Assembly (NCBI GenBank): GCA_026129095.1 | Contig: JAHCIT010000001.1 | Span: forward strand, 62,001 to 126,000 | Source: Deltaproteobacteria bacterium | GTDB lineage: Bacteria > JAGRBM01 > JAHCIT01 | Reading direction: 5' to 3' | DNA: 64,000 nucleotides | Shown here: positions 45,459-62,474 of the stretch, piece after piece | Layout of the letters: each line of letters opens with the position of its first letter | Position numbering within the stretch: the stretch's first letter is position 1 | Made by a program: the position numbers and the translations under genes | The notes under the pieces: generated by a model | Told to the model about the DNA's origin: nothing | Seen by the model: only the letters and a program-made list of their open reading frames with translations | The model's database searches: none

Positions 45459-45662
45459 CGCTCGTTATCCGTTCTCTGACATTCCGTTTATGGAGGTGTC
45501 CTTCCGGACACACATCCGGGGCCAGCCACCGGTTTTCCACCGGTCGGGCTACCCTCTCAACTCCCTGTAATTACAGGGATTTTCTGCCTGATAATCCCAC
45601 CACCAAGGCGGATTCCCCACCAAGGGAGCCCCGCTTATAGCCGGAAGCCCCTACCCCGTCAA
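45459..45662 (-). promoter_or_regulatory. str operon promoter and leader with an 18-bp palindrome
   Basis: On the minus strand, a -35 TTGACG (45657-45662), a 17-bp spacer and a -10 TATAAG (45634-45639) form a strong sigma-70 promoter with transcription starting near 45627. The leader of about 170 nt holds two direct copies of CTTGGTGG and a perfect palindrome TCCCTGTAA/TTACAGGGA at 45562-45579. The palindrome may fold in the mRNA or bind a protein. Confidence 0.75.
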
Positions 45663-45714
45663 GAACCTTTCTGGAACTATGACGCGGAGCGGCCGGAATG
45701 CCCGCCGGAGTATG

Positions 45715-45752
45715 AAAAAACCGGCCCGCCGGGTCGTTCCGGCAGGCCGGTC
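45715..45752 (-). terminator. Rho-independent terminator of the rpoBC operon
   Basis: On the minus strand a GC-rich hairpin (ACCGGCCTGCCGG pairing with CCCGGCGGGCCGGT around AACGA, 45721-45752) is followed by six T residues (45715-45720). It lies just behind the rpoC stop at 45775 and before the str promoter. Confidence 0.88.
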
Positions 45753-45774
45753 AGGCAGTCCAGATCACACAAAA

Positions 45775-49932
<4,158 letters not shown>

Positions 49933-50003
49933 CGGGTCTCTCCTGGGTTCGGGCAGTTACCGGATATCCGTATCCGCGGGTGCCGTGCCGTTCGTCTCTA
50001 AAA

Positions 50004-54953
<4,950 letters not shown>

Positions 54954-55162
54954 CCGTGATGCTCCTGATCCGGTCCCGCCGCTCTTCTGCACGAGGGCGT
55001 CCGGTCACTTCTGGTTGTCGTTCGCGCTTCCCGCGGAGTTTCCAGGGGTTCGCTCCCGCATTGGGGCCGGGAGCCGGGTGAGTGCGAGACTTGCGGTCCG
55101 GTTTTCAGGCGGGGCCGCAAGCCCCATGCACCCGTTTCATCTGCTGAAGGACGTCCGTGAAA
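54954..55162 (-). promoter_or_regulatory. rplL-rpoB spacer with stacked hairpins
   Basis: The 209-bp spacer holds GCTCCCG/CGGGAGC (55052-55058 with 55068-55074). It also has two pairings that exclude each other: TTGCGG/CCGCAA (55091-55096 with 55115-55120) and GGGGC/GCCCC (55111-55115 with 55121-55125). None has a T-run. This is where attenuation and RNase III cutting set the ratio of L7/L12 to beta in E. coli; a similar role here is inference. Confidence 0.45.
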
Positions 55163-55546
55163 CTACTTCAGTTCCACCTGAGCGCCTTCGGCCTCGAGCT
55201 TCTTCTTCATAGTTTCAGCCTCGTCCTTCTTCACGCCTTCTTTAACGGTCTTGGGCGCGCCATCGACGAGATCCTTGGCTTCCTTGAGACCGAGTTGCGT
55301 CAGTTCGCGGACGACCTTGATCACGTTGATCTTCTTGTCGCCTGCGGCCTTCAGGATCACGTCAAACGTGTCCTTCACCTCGGCTGCCGCGGCGCCTGCC
55401 GCCGGGGCACCCGCCGCAGCCACGGCCACCGGAGCCGCCGCCGAGACGCCGAACGCCTCCTCAATCTTCTTCACCAGGTCGGCCACTTCCATGAGCGGCT
55501 TGACCTTAAGAGCTTCCACGATCTGTTCATTACTGAGAGCTGACAT
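55163..55546 (-). CDS. rplL: 50S ribosomal protein L7/L12
   Basis: A 127-residue stalk protein: N-terminal dimer helix, an Ala/Gly-rich hinge (residues 35-55), and the C-terminal domain with [12 protein letters not shown] and [10 protein letters not shown]. It recruits GTPase factors. Follows rplJ by 119 bp. Confidence 0.98.
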   Translation of the reverse strand: MSALSNEQIVEALKVKPLMEVADLVKKIEEAFGVSAAAPVAVAAAGAPAAGAAAAEVKDTFDVILKAAGDKKINVIKVVRELTQLGLKEAKDLVDGAPKTVKEGVKKDEAETMKKKLEAEGAQVELK

Positions 55547-55665
55547 GAGTTGTACTACCTTTTTTTATCTGTCTGGGCGCCGGATACCCGCGGGTTTCAC
55601 GGCGCGAACCTTTGTTCATCCATGCTTCGTTCGATATGCGCTTTCCCGGAAGCCGCCCCGGCGAA

Positions 55666-56196
55666 TCAACCGCCGGCGGCCGCCTTCTGGACGCGTACCT
55701 GTTCCATCGCCCGTACGAGCTGCCCGGCCACATCCTTCAGTGCGCAGGCGAGGTTGGTCGCCGGTGCATTGAGGGAGCCCAGCATCTTCGCGATGAGTTC
55801 TTCCTTGGGCGGCATCTTCGAGAGCGTTTCCACTTCAGCGATGCTGAGCAGACGCCCTTCGAACACACCGGCCACTATCTTCATCTTCACGCCTTCGGCC
55901 TTGGCGGCCTTTACGACGGCTTTCAGATGCGCCACCGGGTCGGTGCTCGAATACGAGATGCCCGTCGGTCCGGTAAGGCTGTCCGACAACGCTTCCATCG
56001 GCGTGCCCTTGATGGCCCGCCGCGCAAGCGTGTTCTTGACCACGCGGAATTTACCCGCGTTCTGCCGGATTTCCCGGCGGAGCACGGTTACTTCCGACAC
56101 CGGCATACCCAGATTCTGGGTCACCACGGCCGACTGCACGTCTTTGAACTCCTGCACGAGTTCCTGGATCAGAGAGTCTTTGTCTGTCTTGTTCAT
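55666..56196 (-). CDS. rplJ: 50S ribosomal protein L10
   Basis: A 176-residue L10. N-terminal rRNA-binding domain with V-V-T-Q-N-L-G-M-P-V-S and V-V-K-N-T-L-A-R-R-A-I, and a C-terminal helix for L7/L12 dimers. In E. coli it represses its own operon by binding the leader; the long leader here would allow the same. Confidence 0.97.
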   Translation of the reverse strand: MNKTDKDSLIQELVQEFKDVQSAVVTQNLGMPVSEVTVLRREIRQNAGKFRVVKNTLARRAIKGTPMEALSDSLTGPTGISYSSTDPVAHLKAVVKAAKAEGVKMKIVAGVFEGRLLSIAEVETLSKMPPKEELIAKMLGSLNAPATNLACALKDVAGQLVRAMEQVRVQKAAAGG

Positions 56197-56568
56197 ATTC
56201 TTGCTGGCTTTCTCCTTTCTCCTCGCGGGACGAGGGGCATTTGGCGTCGTTTCCCGCCCGGTCCCGCGATCTCAGAACGCTGGAAGCCAGATCAAACGTC
56301 CATAAACACAGACGCCGCTGTGTCTTCGCATTTCTCGGCAGGCGAGGGGTTCTCTTCCCCCTCATTAGAGCGTGAGTCTCACGCCGCCTGCTGTCTTCGA
56401 CACGCGAACACAAGCGGAAAATTACACATTCGCTCCGGCCTCAGCCGCTCAGGACTGCCGCCGGCGCTTTATGCTCTAGATTGTGCTGCCCTGTTCTCCT
56501 GTCATCAGTCCTAACGGGTTCATGGGGCCGCCCGGCCGGCAGGCCGGGCAAAAACTTGCCGCTTCAGG
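56197..56568 (-). promoter_or_regulatory. Long rplA-rplJ leader with three hairpins
   Basis: The 372-bp gap without a gene holds three clean inverted repeats: GCCCGGCC/GGCCGGGC (56530-56549), GCGTGAG/CTCACGC (56370-56384) and ACACAG/CTGTGT (56306-56323). An L10-binding leader is expected in this place. A 15-codon frame (M-N-P-L-G-L-M-T-G-E-Q-G-S-T-I) starts just behind the first hairpin, but may be chance. Confidence 0.5.
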
Positions 56569-57273
56569 TCAGGCCGCTTCCGCAACGCCGCGGGCGAAGG
56601 CCGGATTCAGCCGGATCCCTGGCCCCATCGTCGTCGTGAGACTGACCGTTTTTACGTATATTCCCTTGGCGCTTGCCGGCTTCACCTTGTTCAGGAGATC
56701 GATGAGCGCCATGACGTTGTCATGAAGCTGCTCGACCGACATCGAGACCCGGCCCACCGAAAAGTGCACGATACCGGCCTTGTCGACCTTGTATTCGCGC
56801 TTGCCCGAACGCAGTTCGCTAACAGCACCCGCCACGTCCATCGTGACCGTGCCGAGCTTGGGATTCGGCATCAGACCCCGGGGACCGAGGATCTTTCCGA
56901 TCCGGCCTACCTTGCCCATCATGTCTGGCGTAGCGACGGCGGCGTCGAACTCGAGCCAGCCTTCCGATATCTTCTTCACCAGTTCATCGTCGCCCGCGTC
57001 AACGGCGCCGGCCTTGGTGGCCTCAGCCGCTTTGTCGGGCTTTGCGAACACGACAACACGGACTTCCTTGCCGCCGCCATGGGGCAGCTTGATCATTCCG
57101 CGGATGTTCTGGTCAGCCTGCTTGGGGTCGACTCCCAGCCGGACGGCGATATCCACCGAAGCGTCGAACTTGCTGGGCGAGGTCGACTTGGCGAGCGCGA
57201 CCGCCTCTTCCAGCGAGTACTGCTTCTCGCTATCGACCTTCTTCTGGAATTCCCGGTATTTCTTTCCGGCCAT
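56569..57273 (-). CDS. rplA: 50S ribosomal protein L1
   Basis: A 234-residue L1: Y-S-L-E-E-A-V-A-L-A-K, L-P-H-G-G-G-K-E-V-R-V-V-V-F-A, L-G-P-R-G-L-M-P-N-P-K-L-G-T-V-T, and the C-terminal T-M-G-P-G-I-R. ATG 57273 is the family start; a frame open to 57381 overlaps rplK. L1 forms the E-site stalk. Confidence 0.98.
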   Translation of the reverse strand: MAGKKYREFQKKVDSEKQYSLEEAVALAKSTSPSKFDASVDIAVRLGVDPKQADQNIRGMIKLPHGGGKEVRVVVFAKPDKAAEATKAGAVDAGDDELVKKISEGWLEFDAAVATPDMMGKVGRIGKILGPRGLMPNPKLGTVTMDVAGAVSELRSGKREYKVDKAGIVHFSVGRVSMSVEQLHDNVMALIDLLNKVKPASAKGIYVKTVSLTTTMGPGIRLNPAFARGVAEAA

Positions 57274-57377
57274 GAGTATCAGCTCTCCTTTGGCTTGGCG
57301 GTCCCAGCGCGGCGGCCTTCTGGCCGTTCCGCTCCCGCGGTTTTCCTGTTCCTGGCCCCGGTAACCGGAGACAGCAA

Positions 57378-57809
57378 TCAACCCTCGACCGTGAGCCCCA
57401 TGCTCCTGGCAGTACCCTCGATCGTGCGGGTCGCGGCCTCAATATCGGTCGTGTTGAGATCGGGCATCTTGCGCTCGGCAATCTCGCGGAGCTGCTTGCG
57501 CGTCACCGAGCCGACCTTGACCTTGTTGGGGGTAGCCGACCCTTTCGGGATCTTGGCCACCTTCATCAGCAGCGAGGCCGCCGGCGGGGTCTTCAGGATG
57601 AAAGTGAATGAGCGGTCCTGATAGATGGTGATGACAACCGGGATAATGATGTCTTCCTTCATCATCGCCTGGGTTGCCGCGTTGAACTGCTTGCAGAACT
57701 CCTGGATATTCACGCCGTGCTGGCCGAGTGCCGGCCCCACCGGCGGAGCCGGATTCGCCTTGCCGGCCGGAATCTGCAATTTGACCTGACCGGTGACCTT
57801 CTTCGCCAT
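57378..57809 (-). CDS. rplK: 50S ribosomal protein L11
   Basis: A 143-residue L11 ([32 protein letters not shown]). It binds the GTPase-associated centre with L10 and L7/L12. Has a probable own promoter in the 136-bp gap behind nusG. Confidence 0.98.
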   Translation of the reverse strand: MAKKVTGQVKLQIPAGKANPAPPVGPALGQHGVNIQEFCKQFNAATQAMMKEDIIIPVVITIYQDRSFTFILKTPPAASLLMKVAKIPKGSATPNKVKVGSVTRKQLREIAERKMPDLNTTDIEAATRTIEGTARSMGLTVEG

Positions 57810-57854
57810 CGCCCAAAACCTCTAGTAATAACAGTAAGTTAACTATCCTGAGCC

Positions 57855-57911
57855 TGCGGGACCACCCCGCATAAGGAGCGCATCTCTATAAGGATGCTTG
57901 CGGGAAGTCAA
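57855..57911 (-). promoter_or_regulatory. Probable rplKA promoter and leader hairpin
   Basis: On the minus strand, TTGACT (57906-57911) and TATAGA (57885-57890) are 15 bp apart, shorter than usual; TAGAGA at 17 bp is the alternative -10. A 6-bp hairpin TGCGGG/CCCGCA (57855-57860 with 57866-57871) follows in the leader. Confidence 0.45.
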
Positions 57912-57945
57912 GACCGGGGCATGCACTACCCCGCGGCCCGTCCCG

Positions 57946-58539
57946 TCAGGCCCGTTCCACCTGCATCAGATCGAGTTCGACCGGCGTTGCCCGGCCAAAA
58001 ATCGATACCAGAACCTTGACCTTGCCGCGATCGGGACGGAACTCGTCGACGATACCGGTAAAGTTGGCGAAGGGGCCCTCGACCACGCGGATATTCTCGC
58101 CCTTTTCAAAGGACTTGAGCACCGTGGGCTTTTCGGCCGCCTCGGTCATCTGCGCCGTGAGCCGCTGGACCTCTTCCTCGGTCACAGCCGGAATGTCGAG
58201 CGGATTCTGCGGCGCGCCACCCACCCGGGCGGCTCCCACGAAACCGGTGATCTTGGGCGTGTCCATGACCAGATGCCAGGTCTGCTGGCTCATTTCCATC
58301 TGGACCAGAATATACCCCGGCAGGAACTTGCGGTGGGAGGTCTTCTTCTTGCCCGTGCCCTTGACGGTCTCGACCACCTTTTCCTGCGGGACCAGCACGT
58401 CTCCGAACTTGTCCTCTACATGGTATGCCTTGATACGCTCCAGAAGGGCTTTCTGGGCCTTCATTTCAAAGCCCGTGCTGGTATGTACGACGTACCACCG
58501 GAGATTGGGGTTCTTCGGCCGGGAGGTTTCTTCACTCAT
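57946..58539 (-). CDS. nusG: Transcription termination/antitermination protein NusG
   Basis: A 197-residue NusG with an N-terminal NGN domain (W-Y-V-V-H-T-S-T-G-F-E; P-G-Y-I-L-V-Q-M) and a C-terminal KOW domain (V-V-E-G-P-F-A-N-F-T-G). It follows secE by 49 bp. Confidence 0.98.
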   Translation of the reverse strand: MSEETSRPKNPNLRWYVVHTSTGFEMKAQKALLERIKAYHVEDKFGDVLVPQEKVVETVKGTGKKKTSHRKFLPGYILVQMEMSQQTWHLVMDTPKITGFVGAARVGGAPQNPLDIPAVTEEEVQRLTAQMTEAAEKPTVLKSFEKGENIRVVEGPFANFTGIVDEFRPDRGKVKVLVSIFGRATPVELDLMQVERA

Positions 58540-58588
58540 GATTGCACCTTGACTGGGGCCTGCCTTGCAGGCTTCCGGCCCCCTTCCC

Positions 58589-58813
58589 CTACCGGATCAG
58601 CCAGCCGAGGAGCCGGGAAAAAATGAAATCCGCAGTGCCCAGCAGCGTCGTGCAGATGGCGATAAAGACGACCACGACCCAGGTTGCCTGCTTCACGGTT
58701 TCCGCGGCAGGCCACTCAATGAGCTTTCGCTCCTCCCACGTATCCTCGAGGAATTCCACCAGCTCGGGGACCGTGCCCCGGCCTTCCTTCTGCTGTTCAG
58801 CACCTGCTGCCAT
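58589..58813 (-). CDS. secE: Preprotein translocase subunit SecE
   Basis: A 74-residue short SecE with one membrane helix near residues 45-65 and the amphipathic W-E-E-R-K-L-I-E-W-P helix before it. It clamps SecY in the membrane. It lies between tRNA-Trp and nusG. Confidence 0.95.
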   Translation of the reverse strand: MAAGAEQQKEGRGTVPELVEFLEDTWEERKLIEWPAAETVKQATWVVVVFIAICTTLLGTADFIFSRLLGWLIR

Positions 58814-58878
58814 GACTGTTCACCGTTCCTCGCCGCCCTGGCCAGCGGCCTCTTTGCCGCTCCGGGGACCTTAAATGC

Positions 58879-58954
58879 TGGCGGGCCAACCAGGACTCGA
58901 ACCTGGAACCTTCGGATTTGGAATCCGCCGCTCTACCATTGGAGCTACTGGCCC
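58879..58954 (-). tRNA. tRNA-Trp (anticodon CCA)
   Basis: A 76-nt cloverleaf with acceptor stem GGGCCAG/TTGGCCC, anticodon loop TTCCAAA and an encoded CCA end. It stands between rpmG and secE, a common arrangement for this tRNA. Confidence 0.96.
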
Positions 58955-59013
58955 ACATGAAAGTTCCGGGCGATCCTGTCCCGCTTAGACGCCCCGTCCG
59001 GCGGGCGCACGCA

Positions 59014-59196
59014 TCAGTTCTTCTGGTGCGTCTGGATCTTCACTTCCTTGTGGATCGTATGCTTGCGAAGATGCGGATTGTATTTCCGGATCTCCAGCTT
59101 CTCTTTCGTATTGTTGCGGTTCCGGGTGGACACATAGTTGATGTGCCCGGACTCGGTACAGCGCAATCCCACGTCCATTCTGTGATCAGATGCCAT
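59014..59196 (-). CDS. rpmG: 50S ribosomal protein L33
   Basis: A 60-residue L33 (T-E-S-G-H-I-N-Y-V-S-T-R-N-R-N; E-K-L-E-I-R-K-Y-N-P). Only one Cys remains of the zinc pattern, so it should be zinc-free. ATG 59196 has AAGGAG seven nt upstream. Located between tuf2 and tRNA-Trp. Confidence 0.95.
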   Translation of the reverse strand: MASDHRMDVGLRCTESGHINYVSTRNRNNTKEKLEIRKYNPHLRKHTIHKEVKIQTHQKN

Positions 59197-59224
59197 TGGT
59201 CTACTCCTTCTTCTCTTTCACCAC

Positions 59225-60415
<1,191 letters not shown>

Positions 60416-60450
60416 GGTCGTTCCCTTTTCTTAAGTTGGTGTGATCTCGC

Positions 60451-60526
60451 TGGAGCTAACGATGGGGATCGAACCCACGACCTCGTCCTTACCAAGGACG
60501 TGCTCTACCAACTGAGCTACGTTAGC
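60451..60526 (-). tRNA. tRNA-Thr (anticodon GGT)
   Basis: A 76-nt cloverleaf, acceptor GCTAACG/CGTTAGC, anticodon loop TTGGTAA, encoded CCA. It is the tRNA next to tuf2. Confidence 0.96.
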
Positions 60527-60562
60527 AAAACCTCTTTCCGGGTCTTTCCGCCCGGCATATTC

Positions 60563-60638
60563 TGGAGCGGGTTACGGGGCTCGAACCCGTGACCTCCGAC
60601 TTGGAAGGACGGCGCTCTACCAACTGAGCTAAACCCGC
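60563..60638 (-). tRNA. tRNA-Gly (anticodon TCC)
   Basis: A 76-nt cloverleaf, acceptor GCGGGTT/AACCCGC, anticodon loop CTTCCAA, encoded CCA. The anticodon stem CCGTC/GTCGG has a T-T mismatch at its fourth pair (positions 30-40). Confidence 0.94.
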
Positions 60639-60673
60639 CCGCTTTCTGTCCTTTTTCTCACCGTCACCGGAAC

Positions 60674-60762
60674 TGGTGGAAGCGGAAGGATTCGAACCTT
60701 CGTAGGGTACATTACCCGGCAGATTTACAGTCTGCTGCCATTAACCGCTCGGCCACGCTTCC
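60674..60762 (-). tRNA. tRNA-Tyr (anticodon GTA)
   Basis: An 89-nt class II tRNA with a long variable arm, anticodon stem GCAGA/TCTGC with loop CTGTAAA, and encoded CCA. It is the second of the four tRNAs of the tuf2 operon. Confidence 0.96.
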
Positions 60763-60808
60763 GTGCGTAAACCGGTGACTTTCTTCAACAAACACCGCCT
60801 GAACTCGC

Positions 60809-60883
60809 TGGAGCTGGCGATAGGACTTGAACCTACAACCGGCGGTTTACAAAACCGCTGCTCTACCATTGAGCTACGCCAGC
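60809..60883 (-). tRNA. tRNA-Thr (anticodon TGT)
   Basis: A 75-nt cloverleaf with acceptor GCTGGCG/CGCCAGC, anticodon stem GCGGT/ACCGC with loop TTTGTAA, encoded CCA. First tRNA of the operon, read by the promoter at 60936-60964. Confidence 0.96.
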
Positions 60884-60935
60884 GAGACAAACAGCCCCTA
60901 ATACCTCGTTGTCGGAGGCACTTTGGGGCCCCGCC

Positions 60936-60964
60936 CTTATGCTCGATTCGTCCGCTGGAATCAA
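60936..60964 (-). promoter_or_regulatory. tRNA-tuf2 operon promoter
   Basis: On the minus strand, a -35 TTGATT (60959-60964), 17-bp spacer and -10 CATAAG (60936-60941). A GC-rich discriminator (GGCGGGG) follows, as in promoters of stable RNA under stringent control. Confidence 0.7.
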
Positions 60965-60975
60965 CAAGGAATTAA

Positions 60976-61002
60976 CGCATCCGGCCATCCCTCCAGGATG
61001 CG
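60976..61002. repeat. Inverted repeat between divergent promoters
   Basis: CGCATCC (60976-60982) and GGATGCG (60996-61002), 13 bp apart, lie between the -35 elements of the tRNA-tuf2 and TetR promoters. They could be an operator for the TetR protein or a chance hairpin. Confidence 0.35.
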
Positions 61003-61019
61003 GGTCCAGCCGGATTTCA

Positions 61020-61048
61020 TTGCGCTGCCCCTGCAATTCCGATATACT
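61020..61048 (+). promoter_or_regulatory. Promoter of the second TetR gene
   Basis: A -35 TTGCGC (61020-61025), a 17-bp spacer and a -10 TATACT (61043-61048), about 70 bp before the GTG at 61118. Confidence 0.6.
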
Positions 61049-61117
61049 TGAAAAGATTAAGGAATCGACTTCCCGAGAGAAGATTCGCTTAACGCTACAT
61101 TAAAGGGTTCTACCGCC

Positions 61118-61717
61118 GTGGTTCAGGCCGCCAAAGGTCACGCCAAGCGGGGGCAGTCTGCCGAACAGACCCGGCAGGCAATCATTGATACTGCCGTCCG
61201 CCATTTCGCCCGGCACGGGTACCGCAGCACGTCTGTCGGCGCCATCGCCCAGGACGTGGGCATTTCCACGGCCGCAGTATTCTGGCATTTCGACACCAAA
61301 GAGGGGTTGCTTCAGGCCATCCTGGACGATTCGATCCGGCAGTTGCTGGCGATGGTTTCCGACAAGGAACTGGTGCTCTCCTCGCCTACAGACATTCTGG
61401 GCGTCCTTTCGGACGAGGATCTCGACATCATCTCCAAGCAGGGCGACCTGTTCCGCATGATGCTGGGACTGGTTCTGGAGGCCGATGACGCCTCGGAAAA
61501 AACCACGAACCTTCTGCGAACCCTCGTCCAAAACTACAAGGAACTGCTCGCTTCGCACTTTGTCCGCACGGGCAAGGATGGGAACCTCGACGCCGCCCGC
61601 ATCCGCGCCACCCTGATGATCAGCACCATTACCGGCGCCCTGCTACTCGAAATCCTCGACGGCGAACATACCGATGTGAAAGCGATCCTGCGGCTTTCAC
61701 AGAAGCTGATCGTATAG
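61118..61717 (+). CDS. TetR/AcrR-family transcriptional regulator
   Basis: A 199-residue regulator. The DNA-binding domain at about residues 15-65 shows R-Q-A-I-I-D-T-A-V-R-H-F-A-R-H-G-Y, S-V-G-A-I-A-Q-D-V-G-I-S and A-V-F-W-H-F-D-T-K-E-G-L. The C-terminal part is helical. GTG 61118 starts behind an AAGGG. It is convergent with the GT2 gene, 10 bp apart, and divergent from the tRNA-tuf2 operon. The target is unknown; the neighbouring divergent promoter controls essential genes, so it more likely regulates itself or distant genes. Confidence 0.88.
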   Translation: MVQAAKGHAKRGQSAEQTRQAIIDTAVRHFARHGYRSTSVGAIAQDVGISTAAVFWHFDTKEGLLQAILDDSIRQLLAMVSDKELVLSSPTDILGVLSDEDLDIISKQGDLFRMMLGLVLEADDASEKTTNLLRTLVQNYKELLASHFVRTGKDGNLDAARIRATLMISTITGALLLEILDGEHTDVKAILRLSQKLIV

Positions 61718-61727
61718 CTGGCAGAAA

Positions 61728-62450
61728 CTACTCCACTACCATGCCGGTCTTCGGGGCTGGCAGGAACCTCATCCGGAGCAGGTGGACGAGATAACGGAAT
61801 ATCTCCTTCATGCCCATCTTGGAGGCCCCCGCCTTGCGTTCCAGGAACGTGTAGGGGACTTCCGCCATCCGCGCCGGGCGGCCGCGAATAATGGCCTCCA
61901 GCATGATCTTGTAGCCAATGGGGGACAGAACTTTGCCGCGCACCACTTCGCGGCGCATGCAGAACATCCCGCCCATCGGGTCGCCAAGGCCCTGAAGCCG
62001 AATGGGGAAAAGAACCTTCGCCATCATCGTTGCCACCCAGCTCACAAAGACGCGCCACAGGTTCCACTCGCCGGTAGAACCGCCCGACGATTTCCGGGTA
62101 CCGGCCACGAGATCCACGTCACCGGCAGCCATGCGGTCAAAGATGCGGCGAATCGCCTCGGGGGGATGCTGTCCGTCCCCGTCAATCACGGCGAGATAAC
62201 GGCCCTTTGCCGCCCGCCACCCCGCAATGACCGCCGTGGCAAGACCACGTTCGGTGGTCCGCCGGATAGCACGAACCCTCGGATGATCCGCCGAATACCG
62301 GTCGACCAGTTCCCAGGTCCGGTCAGGACTATCATCGTCCACGACGACTATCTCATAGTCGAGACCATTCAACGCCAGTCCGAGTTCGTCCAGAAGGCCG
62401 CGGATATTGGCGCTTTCATTGTAGGTAGGGACGACGAGCGAGAAGTCCAA
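61728..62450 (-). CDS. Polyprenol-phosphate mannose/glucose synthase-like glycosyltransferase (GT2, DPM1-like)
   Basis: A 240-residue cytoplasmic GT2 enzyme. The nucleotide-sugar site is V-V-P-T-Y-N-E, V-V-V-D-D-D-S-P-D-R-T and I-D-G-D-G-Q-H-P-P-E, and the C-terminal part has R-K-A-G-A-S-K-M. No C-terminal membrane helices are present, as in the short DPM1-like forms. It would transfer a sugar to a polyprenol phosphate. It follows the membrane glycosyltransferase gene at 24 bp, so the lipid-linked sugar is probably that enzyme's donor. Confidence 0.88.
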   Translation of the reverse strand: MDFSLVVPTYNESANIRGLLDELGLALNGLDYEIVVVDDDSPDRTWELVDRYSADHPRVRAIRRTTERGLATAVIAGWRAAKGRYLAVIDGDGQHPPEAIRRIFDRMAAGDVDLVAGTRKSSGGSTGEWNLWRVFVSWVATMMAKVLFPIRLQGLGDPMGGMFCMRREVVRGKVLSPIGYKIMLEAIIRGRPARMAEVPYTFLERKAGASKMGMKEIFRYLVHLLRMRFLPAPKTGMVVE

Positions 62451-62474
62451 GGGACGGCTTCCTTAAGTCAGGAT

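Noticed and set aside
56483-56529. A 15-codon leader peptide before rplJ
   Set aside because: It has ATG and stop codons but only a weak ribosome binding site and no amino acid bias typical of attenuators, so it is not listed as a gene.
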